The notes under the pieces were generated by a model that saw nothing but the letters and a program-made list of their open reading frames with translations, was not told where the DNA came from and made no database searches. The translations under genes were made by a program, and so were the position numbers. DNA of 64,000 bases from Alphaproteobacteria bacterium (GTDB lineage: Bacteria; Pseudomonadota; Alphaproteobacteria; UBA8366). Every line of letters starts with the position of its first letter. Position 1 is the stretch's first letter. The stretch covers positions 62,001-126,000 of the forward strand of contig JANQKC010000018.1 in assembly GCA_028281325.1 (NCBI GenBank), written 5' to 3'. Shown here one piece after another: positions 19,598 to 28,400 of this stretch.

Positions 19598-19626
19598 TTG
19601 AGAAACGAAAAACAGGTTGATATAAG
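19598..19626 (+). promoter_or_regulatory. Strong promoter for the structured RNA candidate
   Basis: TTGAGA (19598-19603) and TATAAG (19621-19626) have an ideal 17-base spacer, preceded by an AT-rich stretch (19540-19600) that resembles an UP element. The expected start is about 19631-19634, at the beginning of the folded segment. Confidence 0.6.
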
Positions 19627-19630
19627 AAGG

Positions 19631-19722
19631 GCGTCGAGTATGTGTTCCGGAGTTGGTGGGACCACCAGATCACATCTGTACCGCGAACGGTACGCTCGAC
19701 GCCCTTCCGAGCCCTACGGCTC
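19631..19722 (+). ncRNA. Unrecognised structured RNA, three-way junction
   Basis: The segment folds into nested perfect helices. The closing helix pairs 19626-19638 (GAAGGGCGTCGAG) with 19695-19707. Inside it are ATGTG (19640-19644) with CACAT (19671-19675), enclosing TGGTG-GGAC-CACCA (19654-19667), and a second arm GTACCG-CGAA-CGGTAC (19678-19693). A separate hairpin GAGCC-CTAC-GGCTC follows (19709-19722). A very good promoter lies immediately upstream. No open reading frame with a ribosome binding site starts here. It does not match what I remember of tmRNA, RNase P, 4.5S or 6S RNA, nor a known riboswitch. The 3' end is uncertain because no T-rich terminator follows. Confidence 0.55.
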
Positions 19723-20380
19723 TGGATCGTGAAAGCAGACTTCCGCAACACCGACCCGACATCCGGCAGACACCCTGGCGACGACGCTGCCGGTGCGGGC
19801 TGGTCAATACGACCGCGGCGACCATCATGTCCCGCTCTGTCGCATTCCTTCCGGATACGCCCATAACACAGCGACGCCAAGAGACGATGCTGTCTGCGTT
19901 CCGCCGTTCTCAAGGACAGTCAATATCTCGCGACATCAACCCCCCGTTCGGAGCGCATCGCTGCGGCGCCGAACTTCTGTCCCCCGCCAGGCACAGGGAG
20001 GCAACCGACGGGAGCCGGCGGAACCCGCGATGAGGTCATCGGACCCTCGAAAGGAAATCCTGACGCGGTCGGCGCGTGTCGAATTGACGCATCGCTTCCC
20101 GATCCTCCGCCGCGGCGGTCCGCATCCCGGCGAAACCGGGACGGGCGCCGTCGCGTCGCCCGATGCCGTCGGCCGATTGGCCCGAAAGCCATGCACCGCC
20201 GGCATCGACATCGCGTAAGCGAACCGGAAATCCACCCGATGTCGCAGCGAAGTGCCCGCAAAAGCATCCCCACGCGCCATCGTTAGGACCCTTAGCCGGG
20301 CCGGGCTTGTCCGAAGACGCCGCCGCGACCCCAGAAATCTCAACCAGCACTGTCGCTCAATTCAGCCTGCCCGAAGGCGG
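19723..20380. other. Non-coding stretch, no gene recognised
   Basis: About 660 bases of GC-rich sequence. Open frames occur on both strands but have no ribosome binding sites, overlap one another and give Arg/Pro-rich translations without recognisable domains. A short hairpin CCCGG-CGAAA-CCGGG lies near 20131. No tRNA, known RNA or repeat family was seen. Confidence 0.5.
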
Positions 20381-20650
20381 GTTTGATATCAAACGGCCAT
20401 GCTTCAACGCTGAGATTTCAGCGCTTCCACGTACCAGGGTAATAGTGGAATGAGGTTGAAAAGATGTCCATAATAAAAAGCCGGCATCTAAGAAAAAATT
20501 GTGAATAAAACAAAGAGAAAATCACAAGATATCCACACTTTATCCACAATCTTTTCCACAGAACATGAATATTTTTTATCTGTCCCTAGTATTCGCAAGT
20601 ATATAGCATCATGATCTTATCTATGCCATAGGGTTTTAAGGAAATTTCCA
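20381..20650. other. AT-rich DnaA-box cluster: candidate replication origin or DnaA-binding locus
   Basis: Four DnaA-type 9-mers occur within 61 bases: TTATTCACA on the minus strand (20500-20508), ATATCCACA (20529-20537, one mismatch), TTATCCACA (20540-20548, perfect) and TTTTCCACA (20552-20560, one mismatch). The last three share one orientation and are 11-12 bases apart, about one helical turn. An AT-rich segment (20561-20640) that could unwind follows. A perfect 14-base palindrome GTTTGATATCAAAC (20381-20394) and a hairpin CGCTGA-GATT-TCAGCG (about 20408-20424) flank it. No gene lies here. Against an origin, the ribosomal-protein operon to the left is read toward this site. dnaA itself is not in the window. 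Confidence 0.5.
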
Positions 20651-20901
20651 GTCTCAGTGAGAAAAGCACAGGCGAATTGGCCGAATGCGTGTGAATTACT
20701 AAGAGAAATTCGACCCTTGATTTGTCACCCGGCGTTCGGGTTTCACGAATCGGCACCGAAGCGACGCCTGTTAACGGTGGGGCAAGACCGTCGCGATACG
20801 CTTCGTTTTCGCCATGCCGCGGCTGGTTCCGAAACCCGCTGTAATCTTGGCTCTCCAGCGCTGGCCCTCGGGCTCGGCCGGGGCCGGTACGGCGGTAACC
20901 G

Positions 20902-20930
20902 TTGACTGCACAGGAGATTCACCCTATTCA
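20902..20930 (+). promoter_or_regulatory. Promoter of sdhCDAB
   Basis: TTGACT (20902-20907) and TATTCA (20925-20930) are separated by 17 bases. The start would be near 20937, giving a leader of about 80 bases before the sdhC ATG at 21017. The stretch 20651-20901 before it shows no convincing gene. Confidence 0.55.
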
Positions 20931-21016
20931 AAGTCACGAATTTTCCGGACGAGCCGCAATGCTTTGGCCACTCTCGGTGGTGTCGCATGCGGAAATTGCA
21001 ATCCGGAGAGCCTTTC

Positions 21017-21460
21017 ATGACGTATATTAATCAAGCCACGGCGCAGGTAGCGAGAGGACGTATGGATACGGGAAACAGGCCCCTTTCACCGCATTTGCAG
21101 GTGTATCGATGGCAATGGACGATGGCGCTTTCGATCATCCATCGCGCTACGGGAATTGCGCTGGCGGTCGGCGCCTTGCTGATGGTCTGTTGGCTGGTAT
21201 CGGTGGCGCAAGGCGCGGAAGCCTACGCGTCGCTCAATGCGTTTCTGTCGTCCTGGATTGGTCGGTTGATGCTGTTCGGCTGGACCTGGTCGCTGCTCTA
21301 TCACCTCGCGAACGGCATTCGCCATCTGGCGTGGGACGCCGGCAGCGGCCTAGAGTTGGACGCGGCGCGCACCACCGGCTACGCGGCCGCGGCGTTCTCG
21401 GTTGTCGCAACGATCGCCCTCTGGGCGGCCGTCTATACCATGACGGGGGCCTTCTCATGA
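21017..21460 (+). CDS. sdhC: Succinate dehydrogenase cytochrome b556 subunit
   Basis: Membrane anchor of complex II that binds haem b and quinone. The 147-residue protein has the family start NRPLSPHLQVYRWQWTMALSIIHRATG and three membrane helices at about residues 38-62, 75-97 and 118-145. The haem-ligand histidine is in LLYHLANGIRHLAWD. The ATG at 21017 has GGAGAG six bases upstream. An in-frame codon at 20987 would add ten residues without a ribosome site. Its stop overlaps sdhD (ATGA). Confidence 0.95.
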   Translation: MTYINQATAQVARGRMDTGNRPLSPHLQVYRWQWTMALSIIHRATGIALAVGALLMVCWLVSVAQGAEAYASLNAFLSSWIGRLMLFGWTWSLLYHLANGIRHLAWDAGSGLELDAARTTGYAAAAFSVVATIALWAAVYTMTGAFS

Positions 21461-21831
21461 CCATGCAGACGCCGCTTGGCCGGGTGCGCGGGCTCGGCTC
21501 CGCAAAGAACGGGACGCATCATTGGTGGATGCAACGGGTGACGGCGGTGGCGCTGGTGCCGCTGACGCTGTGGTTCATCTATTCGATCGTCAGCCTGCTC
21601 GGCGCGGGGCATGCCGCGGCCGAGGCGTGGATGGCGTCGCCGGTTAACGCCGTTTTGATGGTGCTGTTGGTGATTGCGACATTTCATCACCTCCAGTTGG
21701 GTCTCCAAGTGGTGATCGAAGACTATATTCATGGCGAGGGCGTTAAGATCGCGGCCATCCTCATCGTGAAGCTGGCAAGTTTCGCGCTCGCGGTGTTGGG
21801 CGCATTTGCCGTCCTGAAGGTCGCGTTCTAA
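21457..21831 (+). CDS. sdhD: Succinate dehydrogenase membrane anchor subunit
   Basis: Second anchor of complex II, 124 residues with three hydrophobic helices (about residues 28-50, 60-83 and 97-121). The typical motif TPLGRVRGLGSAKNGTHHWW precedes the first helix and HHLQLGLQVVIEDYIHGEG carries the conserved His and the Asp-Tyr pair near haem and quinone. The longer open frame from 21109 is a shadow of sdhC; the true start is ATG 21457, overlapping the sdhC stop by four bases. Confidence 0.95.
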   Translation: MTMQTPLGRVRGLGSAKNGTHHWWMQRVTAVALVPLTLWFIYSIVSLLGAGHAAAEAWMASPVNAVLMVLLVIATFHHLQLGLQVVIEDYIHGEGVKIAAILIVKLASFALAVLGAFAVLKVAF

Positions 21832-21873
21832 ATGAGTACGCAGAACATGCAGCATATAGGGTGGCAGTAGAAC

Positions 21874-23664
21874 ATGGGTCAGGCATATCCAATCACCGAC
21901 CACGAGTATGACGTGGTCGTCGTCGGCGCCGGCGGCGCCGGATTGCGCGCAACGGTCGGTTTGGCGGAAGCCGGGCTGAAGACCGCCTGCGTCACAAAGG
22001 TTTTTCCGACCCGCAGTCACACCGTCGCGGCGCAAGGCGGTATCTCCGCCGCGCTCGGCAATATGGGTGACGACGACTGGCGCTGGCATATGTACGACAC
22101 GGTGAAGGGCGCCGATTGGCTGGGCGACCAGGACGCCATCGAATACATGTGCCGCGAGGCGATCCCCGCGATCATCGAGTTGGAGCATTACGGCGTGCCG
22201 TTCAGCCGCACCGAAGAAGGCCGGATCTACCAGCGGCCGTTCGGCGGCATGACCACGAATTACGGGGAAGGCACGGCACAGCGCACCTGCGCCGCCGCCG
22301 ACCGGACCGGCCACGCGATGCTGCACACGCTGTACCAGCAGTCGGTCAAGCATCAGGTGGAGTTCTTCATCGAATACTTCGCGCTCGATCTCATCACCGA
22401 CAGCGAGGGCGACGTTTGCGGCTTGATGGCTTGGAATCTCGACGACGGCACAATCCATCGCTTCCGCGCCAAGATGGTGATCCTGGCGACCGGAGGGTAC
22501 GGCCGGGCCTACTTCTCCTGCACCTCGGCGCATACCTGCACGGGCGACGGCGGCGGCATGGTGTTGCGCGCCGGCCTGCCGATGCAGGACATGGAATTCG
22601 TGCAGTTCCACCCGACCGGCATCTACGGCGCCGGCTGCCTGATCACCGAAGGCGTGCGCGGCGAGGGCGGCTACGTCACCAACTCCGAAGGCGAGCGTTT
22701 CATGGAACGCTATGCGCCGTCGGCCAAGGATCTGGCGAGCCGCGACGTGGTGAGCCGGTCGATGACTATCGAGATTCGCGAGGGCCGCGGCGTCGGCGCG
22801 AATTCGGACCATATCCACCTGCATCTCGAACATCTCGACCCCGACGTGATCGAGGAACGCCTGCCGGGAATCTCCGAAACGGCGCGCATCTTCGCCGGCG
22901 TCGACGTGACGAAGGAAGCGATCCCCGTTATCCCGACCTGCCACTACAACATGGGCGGCGTGCCGGCGAACTATCACGGCGAAGCGGTCACGTTGAAGAA
23001 CGGCGGCGACGCGTCGGTCGTGCCGGGCCTGATGGCGATCGGCGAAGCGGCCTGTGTGTCCGTGCATGGCGCGAACCGGCTCGGGTCGAACTCGTTGCTC
23101 GACCTGGTAGTGTTCGGTCGCGCGTCGGCGCAACGCTGCGCCGAAGTGGTCGATCCGAATTCCAGCCACAAACCCTTCCCGTCGGACGCCGGCGAAGCGG
23201 CGCTCGACCGGCTCGACCGGATCCGCCATTCCAAGGGCAGCACGTCGACCGCCTCGCTGCGGTTGGAGATGCAGCGCGTGATGCAGAGCAACTGCGCCGT
23301 GTTCCGCACCGGTGAAGTGTTGGACGAAGGCGTCGGCCTGCTGGAAGAGACCTGGAAGAAGCGTGAGGACCTGAGCGTCACCGACCGGTCGATGGTCTGG
23401 AACTCCGATCTCGTCGAATCGCTCGAGCTCGACAACCTGCTATCGCAGGCGATGGTGACCATGTCCTCGGCGGCGAACCGGCAAGAGTCGCGCGGCGCGC
23501 ATGCCCGCGAGGACTTCCCGGACCGCGATGACGAGAAATGGATGCATCACACCCTCGCCTGGTGCGACGAACAGGGCAAGGTGAAGATCGACTACCGCCC
23601 GGTGGTGATGCAGACGCTGACCAACGAGGTGCAGGTCTTCCCGCCCAAGGCGCGCGTGTATTGA
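21874..23664 (+). CDS. sdhA: Succinate dehydrogenase flavoprotein subunit
   Basis: Oxidises succinate to fumarate and passes electrons to SdhB. The 596 residues include the dinucleotide fold [20 protein letters not shown], the covalent-FAD histidine in [18 protein letters not shown], and the active-site His/Arg region [20 protein letters not shown] and [33 protein letters not shown] and the C-terminal domain to residue 596 complete the subunit. Full length and intact. It starts 42 bases after sdhD and ends 80 bases before sdhB. Confidence 0.97.
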   Translation: MGQAYPITDHEYDVVVVGAGGAGLRATVGLAEAGLKTACVTKVFPTRSHTVAAQGGISAALGNMGDDDWRWHMYDTVKGADWLGDQDAIEYMCREAIPAIIELEHYGVPFSRTEEGRIYQRPFGGMTTNYGEGTAQRTCAAADRTGHAMLHTLYQQSVKHQVEFFIEYFALDLITDSEGDVCGLMAWNLDDGTIHRFRAKMVILATGGYGRAYFSCTSAHTCTGDGGGMVLRAGLPMQDMEFVQFHPTGIYGAGCLITEGVRGEGGYVTNSEGERFMERYAPSAKDLASRDVVSRSMTIEIREGRGVGANSDHIHLHLEHLDPDVIEERLPGISETARIFAGVDVTKEAIPVIPTCHYNMGGVPANYHGEAVTLKNGGDASVVPGLMAIGEAACVSVHGANRLGSNSLLDLVVFGRASAQRCAEVVDPNSSHKPFPSDAGEAALDRLDRIRHSKGSTSTASLRLEMQRVMQSNCAVFRTGEVLDEGVGLLEETWKKREDLSVTDRSMVWNSDLVESLELDNLLSQAMVTMSSAANRQESRGAHAREDFPDRDDEKWMHHTLAWCDEQGKVKIDYRPVVMQTLTNEVQVFPPKARVY

Positions 23665-23698
23665 TCCGCTGAGCCGCGCGACAAACCAAAATCCGAAT

Positions 23699-23720
23699 GC
23701 CGGCGCAGGGCTGCGCCGGC
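23699..23720. other. Perfect hairpin between sdhA and sdhB
   Basis: GCCGGCGCAG and CTGCGCCGGC pair perfectly around a GG loop, 24 bases before the sdhB ATG and in a transcribed gap. It may stabilise one side of the processed mRNA or attenuate between subunits; there is no T run, so it is not a standard terminator. Confidence 0.5.
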
Positions 23721-23744
23721 CAGGACCAGAAGAAAGACGATTAC

Positions 23745-24524
23745 ATGGCTGAATTCTCGCTACCCGCCAATTCCAAGGTCAAGGACGGCAAGCGCTGGGA
23801 TGCGCCGGCCGGGGCGGCGAACACGAAGACCTTCAAGGTCTACCGATGGAATGCGGACGACGGGGAAAACCCCGCGGTCGATACCTATACGGTCGACCTC
23901 GACGATTGCGGCCCGATGGTCCTCGACGCGCTGATCAAGATCAAGAACGAGATCGATCCGACGCTGACCTTCCGGCGGTCCTGCCGCGAGGGCGTCTGCG
24001 GGTCTTGCGCGATGAATATCGACGGCACCAACACGTTGGCCTGCACCAAATACATCGATGACGTGGATGGCGAGGTAAAGGTCTACCCGTTGCCGCACAT
24101 GCCGGTGGTGAAGGATTTGGTGCCCGACCTGAGCCTGCCCTATGCACAGCTCTCGTCGATCGAGCCGTGGATGAAGACGCAATCGCCGGCGCCCGCGCGC
24201 GAGCGGCTGCAGACCCCCGAGGAGCGGCGCAAGCTGGACGGGCTGTACGAATGCATCCTGTGCTTCTGCTGCTCGACAAGTTGTCCCAGCTACTGGTGGA
24301 ACGGCGACCGGTATCTCGGTCCGGCCATCCTGCTGCAGGCGTACCGGTGGATCGCCGACAGCCGCGACGAGGACACCGGCGAGCGGCTCGACCAGTTGGA
24401 GGATCCGTTTCGGCTCTACCGCTGCCACACCATCATGAACTGCACCAAGACCTGCCCGAAAGGCCTGAACCCGGCGAAGGCGATCGCCGAGATCAAGAAA
24501 CTCATGGTGGCGCGGCAAGGCTGA
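23745..24524 (+). CDS. sdhB: Succinate dehydrogenase iron-sulfur subunit
   Basis: Carries electrons from FAD to quinone through three clusters. The [2Fe-2S] ligands are in [16 protein letters not shown] and NTLACTKYI, the [4Fe-4S] ligands in [16 protein letters not shown], and the [3Fe-4S] ligands in [17 protein letters not shown]. The 259-residue length is normal. ATG 23745 is the start that matches the family; an upstream in-frame ATG at 23697 lies within the intercistronic hairpin. Confidence 0.97.
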   Translation: MAEFSLPANSKVKDGKRWDAPAGAANTKTFKVYRWNADDGENPAVDTYTVDLDDCGPMVLDALIKIKNEIDPTLTFRRSCREGVCGSCAMNIDGTNTLACTKYIDDVDGEVKVYPLPHMPVVKDLVPDLSLPYAQLSSIEPWMKTQSPAPARERLQTPEERRKLDGLYECILCFCCSTSCPSYWWNGDRYLGPAILLQAYRWIADSRDEDTGERLDQLEDPFRLYRCHTIMNCTKTCPKGLNPAKAIAEIKKLMVARQG

Positions 24525-24642
24525 CACCCCCGCGTTGGGTTGCGGCGGTGGTTCCGCCCGTCCCGGCGCAATTGGTCCTTTTTCCGGCGGCGCGGTCCCT
24601 TTAGACCGCGCCGTTGTCCGTTTTGAAGACAGGAGACGCCCG

Positions 24643-25263
24643 ATGTACCTGCCGCCCTATTTCGCCGAAGACGACCGCGAGATCCTCTACTCGGTCATCC
24701 GGGAGAACAATTTCGGCCTTCTGGTCACCGCGGGGGCCGGCGCGCCGTCGGCGACGCATCTGCCTTTCCTGCTCGAAGGCGACACGCTGGTGGCGCATAT
24801 GGCCCGGGCCAACCCGCAGTGGGAGGCCTTCGAGAGCGGGGCAGAGGTGCTGTGCGTCTTCCACGGCCCGCACGGCTACATCTCGCCGAACTGGTATGCG
24901 AACAAGAAGGCGGTGCCGACCTGGAACTACGTGGCGGTGCATGTCTACGGCGCGCCGCGCGTCATCGACGATCCGGCGGTTACGCTGGCGATGCAGGAAC
25001 GCCTGGTCGCCGCCCATGAGGCGGGATCGCCGACGCCCTGGACGATGGACGGTTTGCCGGACGGCTATGTCGAGGGCCAAATGCGGGCGATCGTCAATTT
25101 CGAGATTCCGATCGCGCGGATCGAGGGCAAGTTCAAGCTGAACCAGAACCGCAAGCCCGAGGACCGCGCCGGCGTGATCGCGGCGCTGCGGGCGAGCCCG
25201 CGCGCCGGTGACCGGGATCTCGCCGACCTGATGGCCGCGCGCGAGCCCGCGGACACGGCCTAG
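24643..25263 (+). CDS. PaiB-like FMN-binding protein
   Basis: A 206-residue protein of the PaiB family (flavin-reductase-like split barrel), annotated as a negative transcriptional regulator from the Bacillus subtilis pai locus; many members probably bind FMN and act as oxidoreductases. Signatures are MYLPPYFAEDDREILYSVIR, ATHLPFLLE, YISPNWYANKKAVPTWNYVA and KFKLNQNRKPEDRAGVIAAL. AGGAGA lies six bases before the ATG at 24643; the frame is open further upstream without support. It sits between sdhB and a three-gene oxidoreductase cassette, with a gap of 80 bases to the next gene, so it may belong to either group. Confidence 0.85.
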   Translation: MYLPPYFAEDDREILYSVIRENNFGLLVTAGAGAPSATHLPFLLEGDTLVAHMARANPQWEAFESGAEVLCVFHGPHGYISPNWYANKKAVPTWNYVAVHVYGAPRVIDDPAVTLAMQERLVAAHEAGSPTPWTMDGLPDGYVEGQMRAIVNFEIPIARIEGKFKLNQNRKPEDRAGVIAALRASPRAGDRDLADLMAAREPADTA

Positions 25264-25343
25264 TCCCGATCCCGATCCGGTCTTGCGCCGGCTTCAGGAC
25301 AGCGTAGAGTCCTCGGAACGCGCATAATCGGCGGGAGGACGCC

Positions 25344-26144
25344 ATGCGGCTGACCGATGAACAGCTCGAAACCTTCGACCGGGAGGGCTACGTCTTCCTG
25401 CCCGAGGTGTTTTCGCCAGCGGAAGTCGACGTGCTGATGGGGGAGGTGCCGGGCATTTTCGCGCTCGACCGGGTCGAGAATGTCCGCGAGAAATCCGGCA
25501 AGTCGGTGCGCACGACCTTCGCCGCGCACACCTTCAACGAGGCCTTCCGCCGCCTGGGCCGTCATCCGCGGATGATCGAGCCGGTGCGGCAGATTCTCGG
25601 TGGCGACGTCTACATGCATCAGTACAAGATCAACGCGAAGGCCGCCTTCGACGGTGACGTCTGGCAGTGGCATCAGGACTACGGCACCTGGGCGCGCGAC
25701 GACAAGATGCCGGAGGCGCGGGCGATGAACATCGCGCTGTTCCTCGAAGACGTGACGGAGTTCAACGGCGCGCTGATGTTCATCCCGCGCAGCCACAAGA
25801 AGGGCGTGATCGAGGCGGGGCACGACCTGGAGACGACGAGCTACCCGCTCTGGACGATCGACGAGGACACGATCTCCCGGCTGGTCGCGGAGGGCGGCAT
25901 CGTCTCGCCCAAGGGGCCGGCGGGATCGGTCATCATGTTCCATTCGACCTTGGTGCACGGCAGTCCGTCCAACATGTCGCCCTTCGACCGGACGATCGTC
26001 TATCTCAGCCTCTGTCACGTGGACAACCACATACGGCAGTTCAAACGGCCCGAATGGATCGCGCATCGGGATTTCGACCCGATCGTCCCGCTGGCGGACG
26101 ATTGTCTGATGGAACTCGCCGGGGAAACCGCTGCGGCGGACTAA
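25344..26144 (+). CDS. Phytanoyl-CoA dioxygenase (EctD-like) family protein
   Basis: A 266-residue Fe(II)/2-oxoglutarate oxygenase. The iron site is HxD in WQWHQDYGTW (about residues 111-113) with the distal His in STLVHGSPSNMSPF; the Arg for 2-oxoglutarate is in DRTIVYLS. The region resembles ectoine hydroxylase (HQYKINAKAAFDGDVWQWHQ, and EFNGALMFIPRSHKKG), but the EctD-specific FETWH sequence is altered to YGTWA, so another small substrate is likely. GGGAGG precedes the ATG. It heads a tight cassette with a COG4091 oxidoreductase and an SDR, 30 bases and -4 bases apart, suggesting a short catabolic or modification pathway. Confidence 0.87.
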   Translation: MRLTDEQLETFDREGYVFLPEVFSPAEVDVLMGEVPGIFALDRVENVREKSGKSVRTTFAAHTFNEAFRRLGRHPRMIEPVRQILGGDVYMHQYKINAKAAFDGDVWQWHQDYGTWARDDKMPEARAMNIALFLEDVTEFNGALMFIPRSHKKGVIEAGHDLETTSYPLWTIDEDTISRLVAEGGIVSPKGPAGSVIMFHSTLVHGSPSNMSPFDRTIVYLSLCHVDNHIRQFKRPEWIAHRDFDPIVPLADDCLMELAGETAAAD

Positions 26145-26174
26145 GCGCGCCGCGCTGCGGAAAGGACGGGAAGT

Positions 26175-27539
26175 ATGAATCTTCACAGAATGTTGCAGGC
26201 ACGCGCCGCCGAGGGGCGGCCGGTCCGCGTTGGGCTGATCGGCGCGGGGAAGTTCGGCGCCATGTTCCTGGCCCAGGCGGTCCGCACGCCCGGCATGCAT
26301 GTCATGGGCATCGCGGACCTGTCGCCGGACCGGGCGCGCGAGTCCTTGCGCCGGGTCGGCTGGCCGGAAGAACAATTCGCGGCGGGCGGTTTCGCCGACG
26401 CCATGCGCACGGGGGCGACGGCGGTCACCGATGACGCGGCGGGACTGATCGCCGCCGACGGCCTGGATGTGGTGATCGACGCGACCGGCAGTCCCGCCGC
26501 GGGTGTCCGTCATGCCTTGCTCGCCTGCGAGCACGGGCGGCATGTCGTCATGGTCAATGTCGAGGCCGACGTGCTGGCCGGGCCTTTGCTGGCCGAGCGG
26601 GCGCGCGCCGCCGGCGTCGTCTATTCGCTGGCTTACGGCGATCAACCGGCGCTGATCTGCGAGATGGTCGACTGGGCGCGCGCCGCCGGGTTCGACGTGG
26701 TGGCGGCCGGGAAGGGGACAAAGTATCTCCCCGCCTTTCATGCCTCGACCCCGGACACGGTCTGGGGATATTACGGCCTGACGCCGGCAGCGGCCGAACG
26801 CGGCGGGATGAACCCGCAGATGTTCAATTCCTTCCTCGACGGCACGAAGTCCGGGATCGAGATGGCCGCGGTCGCCAACGCGACGGGCCTGACGCCGCCG
26901 AAAGATGGGCTGGCCTTTCCGCCCTGCGGAGTCGACGACTTGCCCACGGTGTTGCGGCCGCGCGGCGACGGCGGCGTGCTCGACGGCAAGGGCATGGTCG
27001 AGGTGGTGTCCAGCGTCGACCGGAGCGACGGGCCGATCGACCGTGATCTCCGCTGGGGCGTTTATACGGTGTTCGACGCGCCCAGCGATTACGCCATGCG
27101 GTGCTTTTCCGAATATGGGTTGCGCACCGACGACAGCGGGCGCTATGCGGCGATGTACAAACCCTATCACCTGATCGGACTGGAACTTGGCATCTCGGTC
27201 GCCTGCGCGGCGTTGCGGGGCGAGCCGACCGGCATGCCCGACGCCTGGCGCGGCGATGTGGTCGCGACGGCGAAACGCGATCTGGCGGAGGGCGAGATGC
27301 TGGACGGCGAGGGCGGCTACACGGTCTGGGGCAAGCTGATGCCCGCTTCGGACTCGCTGGCGCTCGGCGGGTTGCCGATCGGGCTGGCGCATGGCTGCCG
27401 CTTGAAACGGCCGGTTGCCGAGGGTGTCTCGGTGCGCTGGGCCGACGTGGACATGGACGAGACGCAGGAGATCGTAAAGGTGCGCCGCGCGATGGAAACA
27501 CGATTCGGGACGGCACGGCCGGCGGCGGTGGCGGAATGA
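26175..27539 (+). CDS. NAD(P)-dependent oxidoreductase with C-terminal SAF domain (COG4091-like)
   Basis: A 454-residue protein of the group called predicted homoserine dehydrogenase with SAF domain. Rossmann fold: RVGLIGAGKFGAMFLAQAVR, then VVIDATGSPAAGVRHALLAC and VNVEADVLAGPLLAERA. The mid region (AYGDQPALICEMVDWARAAG, AGKGTKYLPAFHASTPDTVW) is shared with these proteins. The last 90 residues (AKRDLAEGEMLDGEGGYTVW, then LPIGLAHGCRLKRPV) form the SAF-like domain, found also in sialic-acid synthase and FlgA. The substrate of this family is not settled to my knowledge; it is not an ordinary homoserine dehydrogenase. The stop overlaps the SDR start (ATGA), so the two act together. Confidence 0.82.
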   Translation: MNLHRMLQARAAEGRPVRVGLIGAGKFGAMFLAQAVRTPGMHVMGIADLSPDRARESLRRVGWPEEQFAAGGFADAMRTGATAVTDDAAGLIAADGLDVVIDATGSPAAGVRHALLACEHGRHVVMVNVEADVLAGPLLAERARAAGVVYSLAYGDQPALICEMVDWARAAGFDVVAAGKGTKYLPAFHASTPDTVWGYYGLTPAAAERGGMNPQMFNSFLDGTKSGIEMAAVANATGLTPPKDGLAFPPCGVDDLPTVLRPRGDGGVLDGKGMVEVVSSVDRSDGPIDRDLRWGVYTVFDAPSDYAMRCFSEYGLRTDDSGRYAAMYKPYHLIGLELGISVACAALRGEPTGMPDAWRGDVVATAKRDLAEGEMLDGEGGYTVWGKLMPASDSLALGGLPIGLAHGCRLKRPVAEGVSVRWADVDMDETQEIVKVRRAMETRFGTARPAAVAE

Positions 27540-28282
27540 GCAAGATCGCCATCATCACCGGCGGCAGCCGGGGCATCGGCGCGACCTGCGCGCGGCTGCT
27601 CGCCACGCAAGGGTACGACATCGCGCTGACCTATCTGAGCAACGCGGACAAGGCGGATGCCGTCGCCGCCGACGTGCGCGCGGCCGGGCGGCGGGCGGTC
27701 ACGCTGCAGGCGGACATGGCGGTGGAAGCGGATATCCGACGCATGTTCGAGACGGTGGACCGGGAGCTGGGACCGGTCGCCGCGATGATCAACAATGCCG
27801 GCATCACCGGCGGCTTCGCTCGTATCGAGGATGTGGACGGCGACGTGGTGCGGCGCGTGATGGACGCCAACGTGACCGGCTCGATCCTGTGCTGCCGCGA
27901 AGCCGTCAAGCGTATGTCGACCAAACACGGCGGCGCGGGCGGCGTGATCGTCAACCTGTCGTCGCTCGCGGCGTTTACCGGCAGCCCGAACGACTATGTC
28001 TATTACGCGGCCAGCAAGGCGGCGGTGAACGCGCTGACGGTGGGATTGGCCAAGGAAGTGGCGGGCGACGGTATCCGCGTCAACGCGGTGGCGCCCGGGG
28101 CCGCGGACACGGATATCCATGCCGATGGCGGGCAACCGGATCGCCCGGCCCGGCTCGCCAAGGTCCTGCCGATGAAACGGATCGCCACGCCGGAGGAAGT
28201 CGCCGCGACGGTGGCCTTTCTGTTGTCCGACGGCGCGTCCTATATCAGCGGCGCGGTCGTCCCGGTCACCGGGGCCGCCTGA
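27536..28282 (+). CDS. Short-chain dehydrogenase/reductase
   Basis: A classical SDR of 248 residues: cofactor motif TGGSRGIGATCARLL, NNAGITGG, catalytic Ser in VNLSSLAAFTG, YYAASKAAV with the YxxxK pair, and the tail ISGAVVPVTGAA. An Arg-free TYLSNADKAD after beta-2 leaves NADPH versus NADH preference open. The start ATG overlaps the previous stop, so it is translationally coupled. In the cassette it probably oxidises or reduces a hydroxyl/keto group on the substrate made by the dioxygenase; this is inference from gene order. Confidence 0.88.
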   Translation: MSKIAIITGGSRGIGATCARLLATQGYDIALTYLSNADKADAVAADVRAAGRRAVTLQADMAVEADIRRMFETVDRELGPVAAMINNAGITGGFARIEDVDGDVVRRVMDANVTGSILCCREAVKRMSTKHGGAGGVIVNLSSLAAFTGSPNDYVYYAASKAAVNALTVGLAKEVAGDGIRVNAVAPGAADTDIHADGGQPDRPARLAKVLPMKRIATPEEVAATVAFLLSDGASYISGAVVPVTGAA

Positions 28283-28400
28283 ATTCAGCCGACCGCTATC
28301 GTTTCGGTTGCGAATACTTGCAAATCGCGCCGACATCGTCGCAGAATGCGGCGGCTGGACAGGACATTAAGATCCGCTAGATCGGCAGAGGGGGCATTGG

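Noticed and set aside
19626-19722. 4.5S, 6S, tmRNA or RNase P RNA
   Set aside because: The characteristic core sequences of these RNAs are not present and the fold differs.
19642-20350. Protein-coding genes in the 1.6-kb gap before sdhC
   Set aside because: Open frames overlap on both strands, lack ribosome binding sites and give Arg/Pro-rich translations without recognisable domains.
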